DNA of 64,000 nucleotides. Source: Blastocatellia bacterium (GTDB lineage Bacteria; Acidobacteriota; Blastocatellia; Pyrinomonadales; Pyrinomonadaceae). Made by a program: the position numbers and the translations under genes. Positions 35,407 to 44,427 of this stretch are shown here, piece after piece. Location: NCBI GenBank assembly GCA_003168335.1, contig PMSM01000010.1:334001-398000 (forward strand), in the 5' to 3' direction. Below the pieces are notes generated by a model. That model did not search any database. It was not told where the DNA came from and saw nothing but the letters and a program-made list of their open reading frames with translations. Within the stretch, counting starts at the first letter, position 1. Each line of letters starts with the position of its first letter.

Positions 35407-35517
35407 CACAGGCTGCAGCTTGTGCCACTCGGGATGCGCTCTCGTCCAACCGCTGCTATCATAGTCGCATCGAACTTTTCCCAGCGGAATTCACAGACAA
35501 CTTAAGGATTTTCGGTA

Positions 35518-37320
35518 ATGATTCAAAAGAAATTAGCGGTTTTGTTGGCAGCCGTGGCGCTGGTTCTGGCTTTGCCTGCCGGGTCGCGAAACGCGGCGGC
35601 CCAGACGAGTCAGTCGGCTGAAATAGTGCTGGTACTTCCTTTCGAGAATGTTTCAAATCATCCGGAGTACAACTGGATTGGTGAAAGTTTTGCTGACTCG
35701 CTCTCGGCCTTGCTCAATAAACCGGGACTAATCGTGGTGACCAGCGAAGAGCGCGCCGTTGCCTATCAGCGTTTGCGGCTGCCGCTGACGGTTCTTCCTT
35801 CACGCGCGACCGCCATCAAGATCGCGCGCGAACTCAAGGCCTCGATGATCGTCATCGGAACCTACAACGTCGTGGTTCCTCCCTCAACCTCGGATGACAA
35901 GTCAACACCTCCGGTCGACAAGCCTTTGGCCACGATTGCCGGCGAGGCCCGGGTGGTTCGAGTTAATGAAGGTCGGATGGCCGGCGATATTTTTGACGGA
36001 GCCTGGGCACCTCGCGTGTATGACTTCAGCGACCAAGTGACAAATCTGCAAAGGCTGCACGGAGAACTTGCCTATCAGATCCTGTTCCAGCGGGACAAGG
36101 CACTTTCGTTTTCGCGAAATCAGTTAATCCAGGAGGCCACTAAGGTGCCGCCGCAGGCGTACGAGGCGCTTCAGAAAGGGCTGCTCAGCCCAGAACGTGA
36201 CCCGACGAGGGCCATCTACTTCAAGAACGCCCTCCTGCTCTTTGGAAAAGAAAACGGCGGCGAGGTCTATCCACAAGCAGCATTCGAGCTGGGACGCTTC
36301 TACTTCAACCAGGCGCAATTGAAAGAAGCGATCGAGTACTTTACGATGCTGAAAAGAAAGGACCTGCACTACGGTGAGGCGCAATTCTATGCGGGTCTCG
36401 CGTATTGGAAGACGGGTGATATCGCGAATGCGCTCGCGACGCTGATTCCCCTGGCGGATGAAAAAGTGATGCCTTTGGTTGGCGTTTACAACAACGCCGG
36501 GGCCGTGTCCGTGGAAGCAGCTCGCGGCGAAAAGAAGCCGGCGGAACAAACGCGTCTCCTGGGCCAGGGGATCGCGCTGCTAAAGCGCGCCGTCGACTCC
36601 TCACCTGATGACACGACGGTCCTCTTCAATTATGCCTACGCTCTTTTTCTCGCCGAGAAATACCCCGAGGCTGCCGAGAAGCTTGAGACAGTGATTGCCG
36701 CCAACCAGAGAGATGGCCAGGCGTACTTTCTCCTGGCCAAAGTTCAGGAGCGCGCCAGCCACGCAGAAGCCGCCAATGCCGCGGACAATCAAGCGCGAAA
36801 ATATATGCCGCAGCAGAGCTATGCGAAATGGCAAACTGACTGGCAGAAGTCCCAGTCACTTGCAACTCTCGCCTTACGCTCGCGCGACGTACTTAATCAA
36901 ATTGACATATCAGACTGGAATCGCACCAAGGCTATCGAAGCGACCAACGCAAACAACACCCAGGATGCGCTGAACAAGATTCGCGATCTATACCAACAGG
37001 GTCGGGATGACGAGGCGCTGGCGGAAATCGGAAAAGTCCTGATAGTCGAGCCGACCAACGCAGAGGCGTTTCTCCTGAGCGGCCGAATAAATCAACGTCG
37101 TGGCGATCAAGAGGCCGCGATCGCGGCGCTGAAGACCTCGATCTTTTGGGATCCGCCACCGAAGATGATTGATGCTCATATCCTGCTGGGTCGGATCTTT
37201 CTCGAGCGTGGAGATCTCGGGGAAGCCAGGAAGTACGCAGCCAGTGCGATTAACATCGATCCCAGCAACCAGGAAGCGATGGCGCTGCAACGGCAGGTGA
37301 CGATGGGCAGACGACCGTAA
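35518..37320 (+). CDS. Exported TPR protein with N-terminal TolB/FlgO-like domain
   Basis: A 600-residue protein with a signal peptide (LAVLLAAVALVLALPAGS). Residues about 35-175 (IVLVLPFENVSNHPEYNWIG, LIVVTSEERAVAYQRLRL, SMIVIGTYNV) resemble the regulatory-type TolB N-terminal fold. TPR repeats occupy the rest (AFELGRFYFNQAQLKEAIEYF, NYAYALFLAEKYPEAAEKLE, EAFLLSGRINQRRGDQEAAI). TPR scaffolding in the periplasm is likely; the partner is unknown. ATG 35518 has AAGGA upstream. It is followed by the tandem structured element. Confidence 0.78.
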   Translation: MIQKKLAVLLAAVALVLALPAGSRNAAAQTSQSAEIVLVLPFENVSNHPEYNWIGESFADSLSALLNKPGLIVVTSEERAVAYQRLRLPLTVLPSRATAIKIARELKASMIVIGTYNVVVPPSTSDDKSTPPVDKPLATIAGEARVVRVNEGRMAGDIFDGAWAPRVYDFSDQVTNLQRLHGELAYQILFQRDKALSFSRNQLIQEATKVPPQAYEALQKGLLSPERDPTRAIYFKNALLLFGKENGGEVYPQAAFELGRFYFNQAQLKEAIEYFTMLKRKDLHYGEAQFYAGLAYWKTGDIANALATLIPLADEKVMPLVGVYNNAGAVSVEAARGEKKPAEQTRLLGQGIALLKRAVDSSPDDTTVLFNYAYALFLAEKYPEAAEKLETVIAANQRDGQAYFLLAKVQERASHAEAANAADNQARKYMPQQSYAKWQTDWQKSQSLATLALRSRDVLNQIDISDWNRTKAIEATNANNTQDALNKIRDLYQQGRDDEALAEIGKVLIVEPTNAEAFLLSGRINQRRGDQEAAIAALKTSIFWDPPPKMIDAHILLGRIFLERGDLGEARKYAASAINIDPSNQEAMALQRQVTMGRRP

Positions 37321-37330
37321 CAAGGATCGC

Positions 37331-37500
37331 GGCACGAGAAGTGCTGAGCATAGGGACGGCTAGCACGAAATGAAACGTGCCCCCGCCGCCATCACTTCTC
37401 TGAGCGCTGCATGCCGCTGCGCCAGCCGCCCGCCGAGCAACCCTACAGTTTAATCCCCCCGAATTGGAACCCGGTCAGAAATGACCGGGTTCTCCCGCAT
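37331..37500 (+). ncRNA. Candidate structured RNA element, copy 1
   Basis: About 170 nt that recurs at an exact 240-bp spacing downstream, with four mismatches over the common length. Base-pairing potential: GAGAAGTG (37336-37343) with CACTTCTC (37393-37400), enclosing GCACG-AAATGAAA-CGTGC (37363-37380), and a distal 11-bp hairpin GAACCCGGTCA-GAAA-TGACCGGGTTC (37467-37492) closed by a GNRA tetraloop. Intermediate GC-rich sequence (GCGCTGCATGCCGCTGCGC) can also fold. No open reading frame of note. No known family is recognised, and the strand is assumed. Confidence 0.6.
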
Positions 37501-37570
37501 TAAGAGTTCATCAATTCCGATTTTTCTTCAGTCATACATTTTAGCCTTCGCAATTCATCGCAGAAGTCAT

Positions 37571-37740
37571 GGCACGGTAAGTGCTGAGCATAGGGACGGC
37601 TAGCACGAAATGAAACGTGCCCCCGCCGCCATCACTTCTCTGAGCGCTGCATGCCGCTGCGCCAGCCGCCCGCCGAGCAACCCTTCAGATTAATCCCCCC
37701 GAATTGGAACCCGGTCAGAAATGACCGGGTTCTCCCGCAT
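37571..37740 (+). ncRNA. Candidate structured RNA element, copy 2
   Basis: The second copy, identical to copy 1 except at about four positions. One change falls in the outer stem (GGTAAGTG against GAGAAGTG), shortening it to five pairs; the GNRA-capped 11-bp hairpin is conserved exactly. The remainder of the gap up to lnt (37741-38167) has a small hairpin GTCACTTTGACAGTGAC near 37888 and otherwise nothing I recognise. Confidence 0.6.
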
Positions 37741-38167
37741 TTAGGGCTCATCGATTCTGATTTCTATTCTGGAATGCTTTGCCAGGCCTTGTCATTCACG
37801 TTGTCAGTCCGGTCAGAGTGGAACTGCGTCGACCGATTGAAGGCGCGCGACGCTAACTCTCGAGCGGTCAGAACGACGGATTTTGTCACTTTGACAGTGA
37901 CGGTTTTTGTCGTTTGACCTCGAATTTGAGGCACTGGCGACTTCCTTTACTTGCCTTCCAGAAAAATCCGATCTTATTTTTTCATCCGCAGCGATGGCTT
38001 CCAGAATTTGCTCTGTTGACCAGTTTCAGGGCCGGGCTCTCGCGGACCCTTTAGTATCGAGATAGCGCTTTGCGCGCAGCAAGCCCGCCGCTAGACTTTG
38101 CGTCCGGTTGTCCCAGCCCACATCTAGCCGCTTAGTGCTACTGCGCGATACTGCTAAACTCGGTGAC

Positions 38168-39796
38168 ATGCACGACGCGGTCGCTGTTGAGGCGCCCAAG
38201 CGCAAGTTACCAGTCGTGGCGGCTGCTCGCGCCAGCGCTCCTACGCTTGCCGAGGTTTCTTTGGTGATGGCTTCGGCGCTTCTGCTGATCCTTTCCTTTC
38301 CAAATTTTGAGCTGTGGCCGCTGGCATGGATCGGGCTGGTTCCATTTCTCCTGGTTACAGCTCGACCTTTGAAAGCTGGGCGCGCCCTTTTGCTGGGTTG
38401 GTTGTGGGGCGCAGTCTTCTTTTATGGAACATGCTGGTGGCTCACGTATCCGATGATTCACTACGCGCATATTTCCGCCTGGCTTGCCTATCCGCTTCTA
38501 GTAGTGCCGATTTCATTGGTCGCCCTGTTCCCCGCTCTCTTCAGTCTGTTCTTGTCTCGCCTGGTCGCGCGTTTTGGTCTCGGGGCAATTTTCGCGGCTC
38601 CGCTCTTGTGGGTTTCCTGTGAATGGGCCCGCTACGAGGTGACGGGCCAACTATGGAACGCGCTCGGCTACTCGCAGGCATTTCACCCGCTGCTAATTCA
38701 GCCCGCCCGCTGGGGCGGTGTGTACGCAATTAGTTTTCTCCTGCTGACCATAAATGTCGCGATCGCTTTCATCGTGCTGCGACGAAGCGCAGCGGCAGTG
38801 ATTCTCTCGTTAGCGCTGCTGATATTGACGGCGCTGGCCTTAGCCGGAGCTTTCGGTCAGGCGATCACCAAGCCGGTTTTGAGCAAGGCAACGAGCACAT
38901 TGGTGATCGCGGTACAACCCTATGTTCCGATGGAGGGATCAGACGACCCAGCTGCTATGGAGCGACTCTTGAATCGTCATCTTGAGCTTAGCCTTCAGGG
39001 ATTGCACAACCAGTCTGCGGATGCGTTTGCTAATCGACTGGTCATCTGGCCTGAGTCGCCGATGAACTTCAGTTACTCGCGCGATCCACATCTCCGCGAC
39101 GTCATTACCAACTTTGCAAGGAGCAACCACACGTTTGTCTTGCTCAACTCTCTGGAACCCGCCCCAAACGAAGGTGGATACAATTCTGCCGTGATGATAA
39201 ATGAGGAGGGTCGGATCGTGGCGCAGTATGATAAAATCCGCCTGATGCCTTTTGGCGAGTACGTGCCGCTGCCCCACTGGCTACCGGGCGCGAGTTCGGT
39301 ACGCGGAATCGTCGGCGATTTCACGCCCGGCAGGTCATATACGCTGATGCCCCTCGGCGCTTTTCGTGCCGGGGTTTTTATTTGTATCGAGGCCGCTCAT
39401 CCCGGAGTTGCCCGCGCATTCACCGGAGCAGGAGCCGAGGTGCTGATTAATATTTCAAACGACGGATACCTCGGACCAACTCCGGTGATGCGACAGCATC
39501 TGGCCAATGCCATCTTTCGCGCCGTCGAGAATAATCGGCTGTTGCTGAGGGTGACCAATAACGGTATCTCGGCTTACATCGACCCGAGCGGCAAAGTGAT
39601 GGAAGAAACATCAGGTTTCGAGGCGACTGTTCGCGCTTGGCCGGTGCGCCAAAATACGGAAGCCAGGACTTTCTATACGGCCCATGGCGACCTGCTCGCC
39701 TATGCCTGCGCATTAATTACTTTGGGTCTTATTTCGGCCACTTTCATGACCAGGCGGAAGAGATTTAGGAATTCGGTGTCCGAAGCCCGACCGTAA
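38168..39796 (+). CDS. lnt: Apolipoprotein N-acyltransferase
   Basis: Lnt adds the third acyl chain to lipoproteins in the cytoplasmic membrane. The 542-residue product has about seven membrane helices (N-terminal cluster LLILSFPNFELWPLAWIGLVP in part) and a nitrilase-type periplasmic domain. Catalytic residues are visible: Glu in VIWPESPM, Lys in YDKIRLMPFGEYVPLP and Cys in VFICIEAAHP. ATG 38168 is preferred to a TTG at 38108. The TAA stop and last four codons lie inside a palindromic repeat of family B. Confidence 0.93.
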   Translation: MHDAVAVEAPKRKLPVVAAARASAPTLAEVSLVMASALLLILSFPNFELWPLAWIGLVPFLLVTARPLKAGRALLLGWLWGAVFFYGTCWWLTYPMIHYAHISAWLAYPLLVVPISLVALFPALFSLFLSRLVARFGLGAIFAAPLLWVSCEWARYEVTGQLWNALGYSQAFHPLLIQPARWGGVYAISFLLLTINVAIAFIVLRRSAAAVILSLALLILTALALAGAFGQAITKPVLSKATSTLVIAVQPYVPMEGSDDPAAMERLLNRHLELSLQGLHNQSADAFANRLVIWPESPMNFSYSRDPHLRDVITNFARSNHTFVLLNSLEPAPNEGGYNSAVMINEEGRIVAQYDKIRLMPFGEYVPLPHWLPGASSVRGIVGDFTPGRSYTLMPLGAFRAGVFICIEAAHPGVARAFTGAGAEVLINISNDGYLGPTPVMRQHLANAIFRAVENNRLLLRVTNNGISAYIDPSGKVMEETSGFEATVRAWPVRQNTEARTFYTAHGDLLAYACALITLGLISATFMTRRKRFRNSVSEARP

Positions 39797-39843
39797 GGGA
39801 GGGCTGCTACCGAAAGAGGCCCTCGCTTACGATCGGGCTTCTG
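39781..39843. repeat. REP-like palindrome family B, copy B1
   Basis: The inverted arms GAAGCCCGACCGTAAGGGAGGGC (39782 on) and GCCCTCGCTTACGATCGGGCTTC (to about 39841) flank a short spacer. The left arm supplies the end and stop codon of lnt; prfB begins 38 bases further on. The related copies are at 50586-50612 and 63050-63112. Confidence 0.88.
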
Positions 39844-39880
39844 ACCCGACGATGTTGCTGTTTAGGAGAAGAGGTTAAGA

Positions 39881-40991
39881 ATGATTGCAACCGTATCAAT
39901 TCAGGATTTGAAAACTTCTTACGAGGATTTGCGGAAGCGAGTCGAACAACTCGGGAGGTTTCTTTGATGTCCCGGAGCTGCAGGCAGAACTAGAAAAGAT
40001 CGAGGCCCAGGCTTCCGCGCCTGATTTCTGGTCGAACCAGGAAGCTGCGCAGAAGCTCCTGCAGCAGCGCAGCCGTCTGCAGCGGATCATCGAGCGGCAG
40101 GAAAAGTTCGAGAACGAAGTGTCCGACGCCGCGGTGCTCTTTGAATTTGCCGAAGAAGATGAAACTTCGTTGCCCGAGTTACGAGAGCTGCTTGGGCGCC
40201 TCGAACACGAAATCCTGCAAGCTGAGACTGAGACGCTGCTCGCCGGTGAAAACGATGCGCGTAACGCTATCTGTACGATTCACCCCGGCGCCGGCGGAAC
40301 GGAATCACAGGACTGGGCAGAGATGCTTTTGCGTATGTATCTGAAGTGGGCTGAGCGCCGTGAATTCAAGACTGAGATTATTGACCATCAGCCGGGTGAA
40401 GAAGCCGGCATCAAAAGTGTGACGTTCAAAGTCGAAGGCGAATACGCGTATGGCTTGCTGGCCGCCGAAGCCGGCGTGCACCGACTGGTGCGCATCTCGC
40501 CATTCGACCAGGCTGCACGACGGCATACATCGTTCGCTTCGCTCTTCGTCTATCCTGAGGTCGACGAAGATATCGAAGTCGCGATTAACGACAAGGATTT
40601 GCGCGTTGATACCTATCGGGCGACCGGCGCCGGCGGGCAACATATCAACACCACGGATTCCGCTGTCCGGATCACGCATATGCCAAGCGGCATCGTCGTG
40701 CAGTGCCAGAACCAGCGCTCGCAACATCAGAACCGCGCCGTAGCCATGCAGGTGCTGCGTTCTCGTCTTTATGAAATGGAGTTGGAGAAGCGGCGCGCGG
40801 AAACGAAGGAATTGGAAGCAAGCAAGCAGGATATTTCTTTTGGCTCGCAGATTCGCAACTACGTGCTGGCGCCTTACCGATTGGTGAAAGACGCCCGCAC
40901 CAAACTTGAACGCGGCGACGTCGACTCAGTGCTCAACGGCGATCTGGATGATTTCATCAAGGAGTTTTTACTGCTGCGCCGCGCGGCGTAA
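39881..40991 (+). CDS. prfB: Peptide chain release factor 2 with programmed +1 frameshift
   Basis: RF2 releases peptides at UGA and UAA codons. Frame 0 starts at ATG 39881 (AGGAGAAGAGG upstream) and ends after 28 codons at an in-frame TGA (39965-39967). The preceding context GGGAGGTTTCTTTGAT combines a Shine-Dalgarno-like GGGAGG, the slippery CTT and TGA, as in known prfB genes; skipping one base continues at GAT 39966 to 40991. The joined product is about 369 residues. The GAGGQHINTTDSAVRITH motif and VRISPFDQAARRHTSFAS (SPF recognition element) confirm RF2. Expression is autoregulated by RF2 levels. Confidence 0.96.
39952..39967 (+). promoter_or_regulatory. prfB +1 frameshift signal
   Basis: The site comprises the Shine-Dalgarno-like GGGAGG (39953-39958), the spacer TTT, the slippery CTT (39962-39964) and the TGA stop (39965-39967). 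The spacer between SD-like element and slip codon matches the E. coli arrangement in length (three nt). Confidence 0.9.
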
Positions 40992-41014
40992 GTCCGACAA
41001 ACTTTAGTTTGTCG
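40992..41014. repeat. REP-like family A half-copy A4
   Basis: A single arm, GTCCGACAAACTTTAGTTTG, extended by TCG starts directly after the prfB stop codon. No opposing arm is present before ftsK starts at 41072. Confidence 0.85.
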
Positions 41015-41071
41015 TTCAACGTTGCTTAGTAAAATAAAACCACCACAGACTTTAAGTTGCTCTGACAAGCT

Positions 41072-43570
41072 ATGGCTACAATCTCAAACGAAATTGACGT
41101 ACAGCCGGTGAAGAACACACGGGCCAATGAGATCACTGCAATCGCCCTCGCGGCGCTGGGAGTGCTGCTAGCCCTGTGTCTGGCATCTTACGATCCAAAC
41201 GATCCCTCATGGAATGCGGCGGGACAATCCGATGCGCACAATTGGATCGGAGCTGTCGGCGCTAACGTCGCCTCGGCGTTGTTTCAGGGCGTTGGGCTGG
41301 CGGCATACCTGCTTCCTTTCTTACTGGTTGCGGCTTCGTGGCGGCGTTTTCGTTCGCGACGCATAAATGCTCCCTTGTTGCGCCTGGCGGGACTATTTCT
41401 GCTGGTTTTGTCCAGTTCATCTCTGCTTGCTCTGGCAAACACTCACCCGCTGAAAGATTCTAGTTACAACGCCGGTGGTTTGGCAGGCACCATCGTCGCA
41501 CACGTTCTCTCTAGCGGTCTTAACACTGTCGGTGCAGCCATACTTCTGGCAGCCATCGCGGCCACCGGCATTTTGCTGGCTACTAACTTTTCGTTCGCGC
41601 TCTTCTACGAAAACATTTCGTTGTCACTGGGCACTCGCTTCGCCGCCCTGCGATTAATTCCCGAGAAATTCCGCGCCTGGAGACTCGCGCGACGCGAACG
41701 ACGGCAACAACGCCTGGAGATGCGCCGTCAGGCCAAAGCCGAATCGGCAACCGGCGGCGCCCAGGCTGCTGCGGCCGTCGGGACTCAGATCATCACCAAC
41801 GAGCGCGAAGCCGCAACGATCGGGAGCAGAACTGACGGGAGTGAAATCGCAGCCGCGTTCGCGACCTTTACCGCTGAAACTGGCCAGAAGACCATGTCCG
41901 CAGCCGCTGGCGCGGCGACAGCTCCGGCGAAGCGCTCAACCTTCCTGGCCGGACGCGGCAAGTCTTTAGAAGCTTCAGAGTCTGCCCTGGTCGAAGCGAT
42001 GGTGCGCGAGGCTGCGGTCAAGCGCAAGACTGAAGCACCTGCCAGCGGGTCCCTGCCATTCGATGGCCAGCGCAGAGTTTCGACGACGAAGACCGCGGCG
42101 TCCGATTATCGTTTGCCCTCAGTCGATCTCTTGAACGAGGCGCCGCTGCGTCGCGAGCAGGCGGATGATGAATTGCTCAACATGGCCACCAAGCTCGCCG
42201 AAAAATGCCGCGAGTTCAATGTCACCGGTCAAATCAAATACATCTGCCCCGGCCCGGTCGTTACCACTTATGAGTTCAAACCCGATCCGGGAGTGAAGTA
42301 TTCCCGCGTCACGGGTCTGGTCGACGATCTCTGTCTGGCTCTGAAGGCCGAGTCCATTCGCATCGACCGGATGCCGGGCAAGCCACACGTCGGCATCGAA
42401 GTCCCGAATCCGCGGCGCGAAACAATCTACCTGCGCGAAGTGATCGAGTCGCGGGCCTTCAAAGAGTCGCCTTCCAAACTCACGATCGCGCTGGGCAAAA
42501 CCATCGATGGACTGAATTATGTTTCTGACCTGACCAAGATGCCCCACTTGCTCATCGCCGGCACGACCGGCTCGGGTAAGTCAGTTGGCGTCAACTCGCT
42601 CCTGGTCTCGATCCTTTACCGGGCGCGACCCGACGAAGTGAAGGTGATCCTGATCGATCCGAAACGGCTCGAGCTCGGTCTCTACGAAGACATCCCGCAC
42701 CTGGCGACGCCTATTATCACCGACCCGAAACCCGCAGCCCGAGCGCTGCGCTGGGCAGTCGGAGAGATGGAACGACGCTATAAGGAACTGGCCAGTTGGG
42801 GCGTGCGCAACATAGACGGCTATAACGCGGAGCGCGAACGCCGTAACACAGTCAAGGATTTTGGCGAAACCGGCGAGCCTTGGACGCGCATGCCTTACCT
42901 GGTAATCATCATCGACGAACTCGCCGATCTGATGATGACCTCGGGTCACGAAGTGGAAGATTCGATCACGCGACTTGCGCAAATGGCTCGCGCCGTCGGC
43001 ATTCACCTCGTGCTCGCCACGCAGCGGCCTTCGGTCGATGTCATCACCGGATTAATTAAGGCAAATTTCCCTTCCCGCATCTCTTATCGCGTCTCTTCAA
43101 AGGTCGATTCGCGCACCATCCTCGATACCAACGGCGCGGAACATCTGCTGGGACGCGGCGACATGTTGTTCCTGCCGCCTGGCTCTTCGCGTCTGTTGCG
43201 TGTTCACGGCGCCTACATTGACGAGACCGAAATCAACAAAATCGTCACCCACATTAAGGGTCAATGGGAGCCGGACTACGACGAAACCATCACGCAATCC
43301 GATGAAGAAGCGATGGGCCTGGAAGATTCCGGCGGTGAACGCGATGAATTATTCGAAGAGGCCCTGCGCATCTGTGTCGACATGAAGCGGGCTTCGACCT
43401 CCGTTCTGCAACGCCGCCTGCGCATCGGTTATGGTCGCGCCGCTGCCGTGTTGGATCAGATGGAACGCGAAGGCCTGATCGGTAAAGCCGACGGCGCCCG
43501 CCCGCGTCCGGTGCTCGCCCGCTCGTTTGAGTTGGTCGCAGAGTGGGATGAGCAGGAAGCATCGCAATAG
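41072..43570 (+). CDS. ftsK: DNA translocase FtsK/SpoIIIE
   Basis: An 832-residue hexameric DNA pump that clears chromosomes from the closing septum. The N-terminal 190 residues contain about four membrane helices (IALAALGVLLALCLASY and others), followed by an Ala-rich linker (residues 200-340), the alpha/beta motor with Walker A GTTGSGKSVGVNS and Walker B YLVIIIDELADLMM, and a C-terminal gamma winged helix (RASTSVLQRRLRIGYGRAAAVLDQMEREGLIG, read in part) that recognises KOPS. Full length for a short-linker FtsK. It starts 58 bases after a repeat arm following prfB. Confidence 0.96.
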   Translation: MATISNEIDVQPVKNTRANEITAIALAALGVLLALCLASYDPNDPSWNAAGQSDAHNWIGAVGANVASALFQGVGLAAYLLPFLLVAASWRRFRSRRINAPLLRLAGLFLLVLSSSSLLALANTHPLKDSSYNAGGLAGTIVAHVLSSGLNTVGAAILLAAIAATGILLATNFSFALFYENISLSLGTRFAALRLIPEKFRAWRLARRERRQQRLEMRRQAKAESATGGAQAAAAVGTQIITNEREAATIGSRTDGSEIAAAFATFTAETGQKTMSAAAGAATAPAKRSTFLAGRGKSLEASESALVEAMVREAAVKRKTEAPASGSLPFDGQRRVSTTKTAASDYRLPSVDLLNEAPLRREQADDELLNMATKLAEKCREFNVTGQIKYICPGPVVTTYEFKPDPGVKYSRVTGLVDDLCLALKAESIRIDRMPGKPHVGIEVPNPRRETIYLREVIESRAFKESPSKLTIALGKTIDGLNYVSDLTKMPHLLIAGTTGSGKSVGVNSLLVSILYRARPDEVKVILIDPKRLELGLYEDIPHLATPIITDPKPAARALRWAVGEMERRYKELASWGVRNIDGYNAERERRNTVKDFGETGEPWTRMPYLVIIIDELADLMMTSGHEVEDSITRLAQMARAVGIHLVLATQRPSVDVITGLIKANFPSRISYRVSSKVDSRTILDTNGAEHLLGRGDMLFLPPGSSRLLRVHGAYIDETEINKIVTHIKGQWEPDYDETITQSDEEAMGLEDSGGERDELFEEALRICVDMKRASTSVLQRRLRIGYGRAAAVLDQMEREGLIGKADGARPRPVLARSFELVAEWDEQEASQ

Positions 43571-43788
43571 GCCCTACAGACGCAGAAGCCACGACCTTCC
43601 ACACAATCTGTGGAAAACTTTGTGGAGATCTCCTCGTCGCCTGTTACAACTTTCTTACGGTGCAACACTTCCAGCAGATTGCACTCACCAGCGGCGTTCG
43701 GTGATTCCCTTTTCGATCAGTCACTTGCATGCATGAAACAGCGACTTGAAGGAAACACGAGAGTTCATTGGTAGTTGTCATATCTTCC
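43571..43788. other. Gap after ftsK with DnaA-box-like sequence
   Basis: The stretch TTCCACACAATCTGTGGAAA continued by ACTTTGTGGAGA (43600-43629) contains TTTTCCACA on the minus strand, a match to the relaxed DnaA-box consensus, and related CCACA motifs nearby. There is no cluster of full boxes and no gene between 43571 and 43998. Confidence 0.35.
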
Positions 43789-43962
43789 TGAGTCCCGTAG
43801 GGACGGAATGTTTATAGCCTTCCTTCGATACTTCCTGCCCGGAGATCCAAGGAGCGGAATATTAGCTGGCTGACTGCTCGACGTTTGCCACATTTCGCTC
43901 CTACAGAGCTATTGATTTGATTGGCTGACTGAACTATAAACATTCGGCTCCTACGGAGCTTT
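43789..43962. repeat. Long palindromic element family C, copy C2
   Basis: The outer arms AGTCCCGTAGGGACGGAATG followed by TTTATAG (43791-43817) and CTATAAACATTCGGCTCCTA (43935 on) mirror the copy at 6266-6440; inner arms are AAGGAGCGGAAT and ATTTCGCTCCT. Internal sequence of about 100 bp does not encode a protein. Confidence 0.85.
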
Positions 43963-43998
43963 TACGACGCAGACGCTTCACATAGACAAACTCCGCGT

Positions 43999-44349
43999 AT
44001 GACACCGCCAACGCTTTCCTTCTCGCTGACTCGGCCGGTAATACTTGCGCTGCTAAGCCTCGCGCTCGGTCTTTCCCTGATTGGCTGTGTAAAGCGCTCG
44101 AATCATCAGGCTCCTGCTCGAGCAAACTCGGCTGGGCTTTCTCAAAATGAGTCTCAAAGAATCAATATCAACATCGCCTCGGCAAAGGAGTTGGAGAAGC
44201 TGCCCGGAATTGGAAAAGGGTTTGCTGAACGCATCGTCGAACACCGCGAACGGTTTGGCCCGTTTCGCCGCACTGAACATCTGATCATCGTGCGTGGGAT
44301 CAGCGACAAGCGTTTCCGCGCCCTGCGGGATTTAATCACGGTGGAGTAA
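43999..44349 (+). CDS. ComEA-like helix-hairpin-helix lipoprotein
   Basis: A 116-residue protein with a lipoprotein signal (LSLALGLSLIGC, lipobox LIGC) and a C-terminal helix-hairpin-helix DNA-binding domain (ININIASAKELEKLPGIGKG, then AERIVEHRERFGPF and LIIVRGISDKRF). This is the DNA-binding part of ComEA competence receptors. It would face the periplasm and could bind incoming DNA for ComEC, encoded 3 kb away. Confidence 0.88.
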   Translation: MTPPTLSFSLTRPVILALLSLALGLSLIGCVKRSNHQAPARANSAGLSQNESQRININIASAKELEKLPGIGKGFAERIVEHRERFGPFRRTEHLIIVRGISDKRFRALRDLITVE

Positions 44350-44360
44350 GCGCCACAATT

Positions 44361-44415
44361 TGGAGTGCGGCAACTAGTTGCTGCTTTTGAAAGCGCCGAC
44401 TAGTCGGCGCACTCC
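44361..44415. repeat. REP-like inverted repeat, family E
   Basis: The arms GGAGTGCGGCAACTAGTTGC (44362 on) and GCGCCGACTAGTCGGCGCAC TCC (to 44415, written in two parts) are inverted and each contains its own palindrome (GCAACTAGTTGC, GCCGACTAGTCGGC). The core CACTCC is also the end of family A tails. Confidence 0.82.
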
Positions 44416-44427
44416 ATACCGGAATCC

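Noticed and set aside
37331-37740. Known riboswitch (fluoride, c-di-GMP, guanidine) or RNase P as identity of the tandem element
   Set aside because: None of the conserved cores I know appears; I left it as unassigned.
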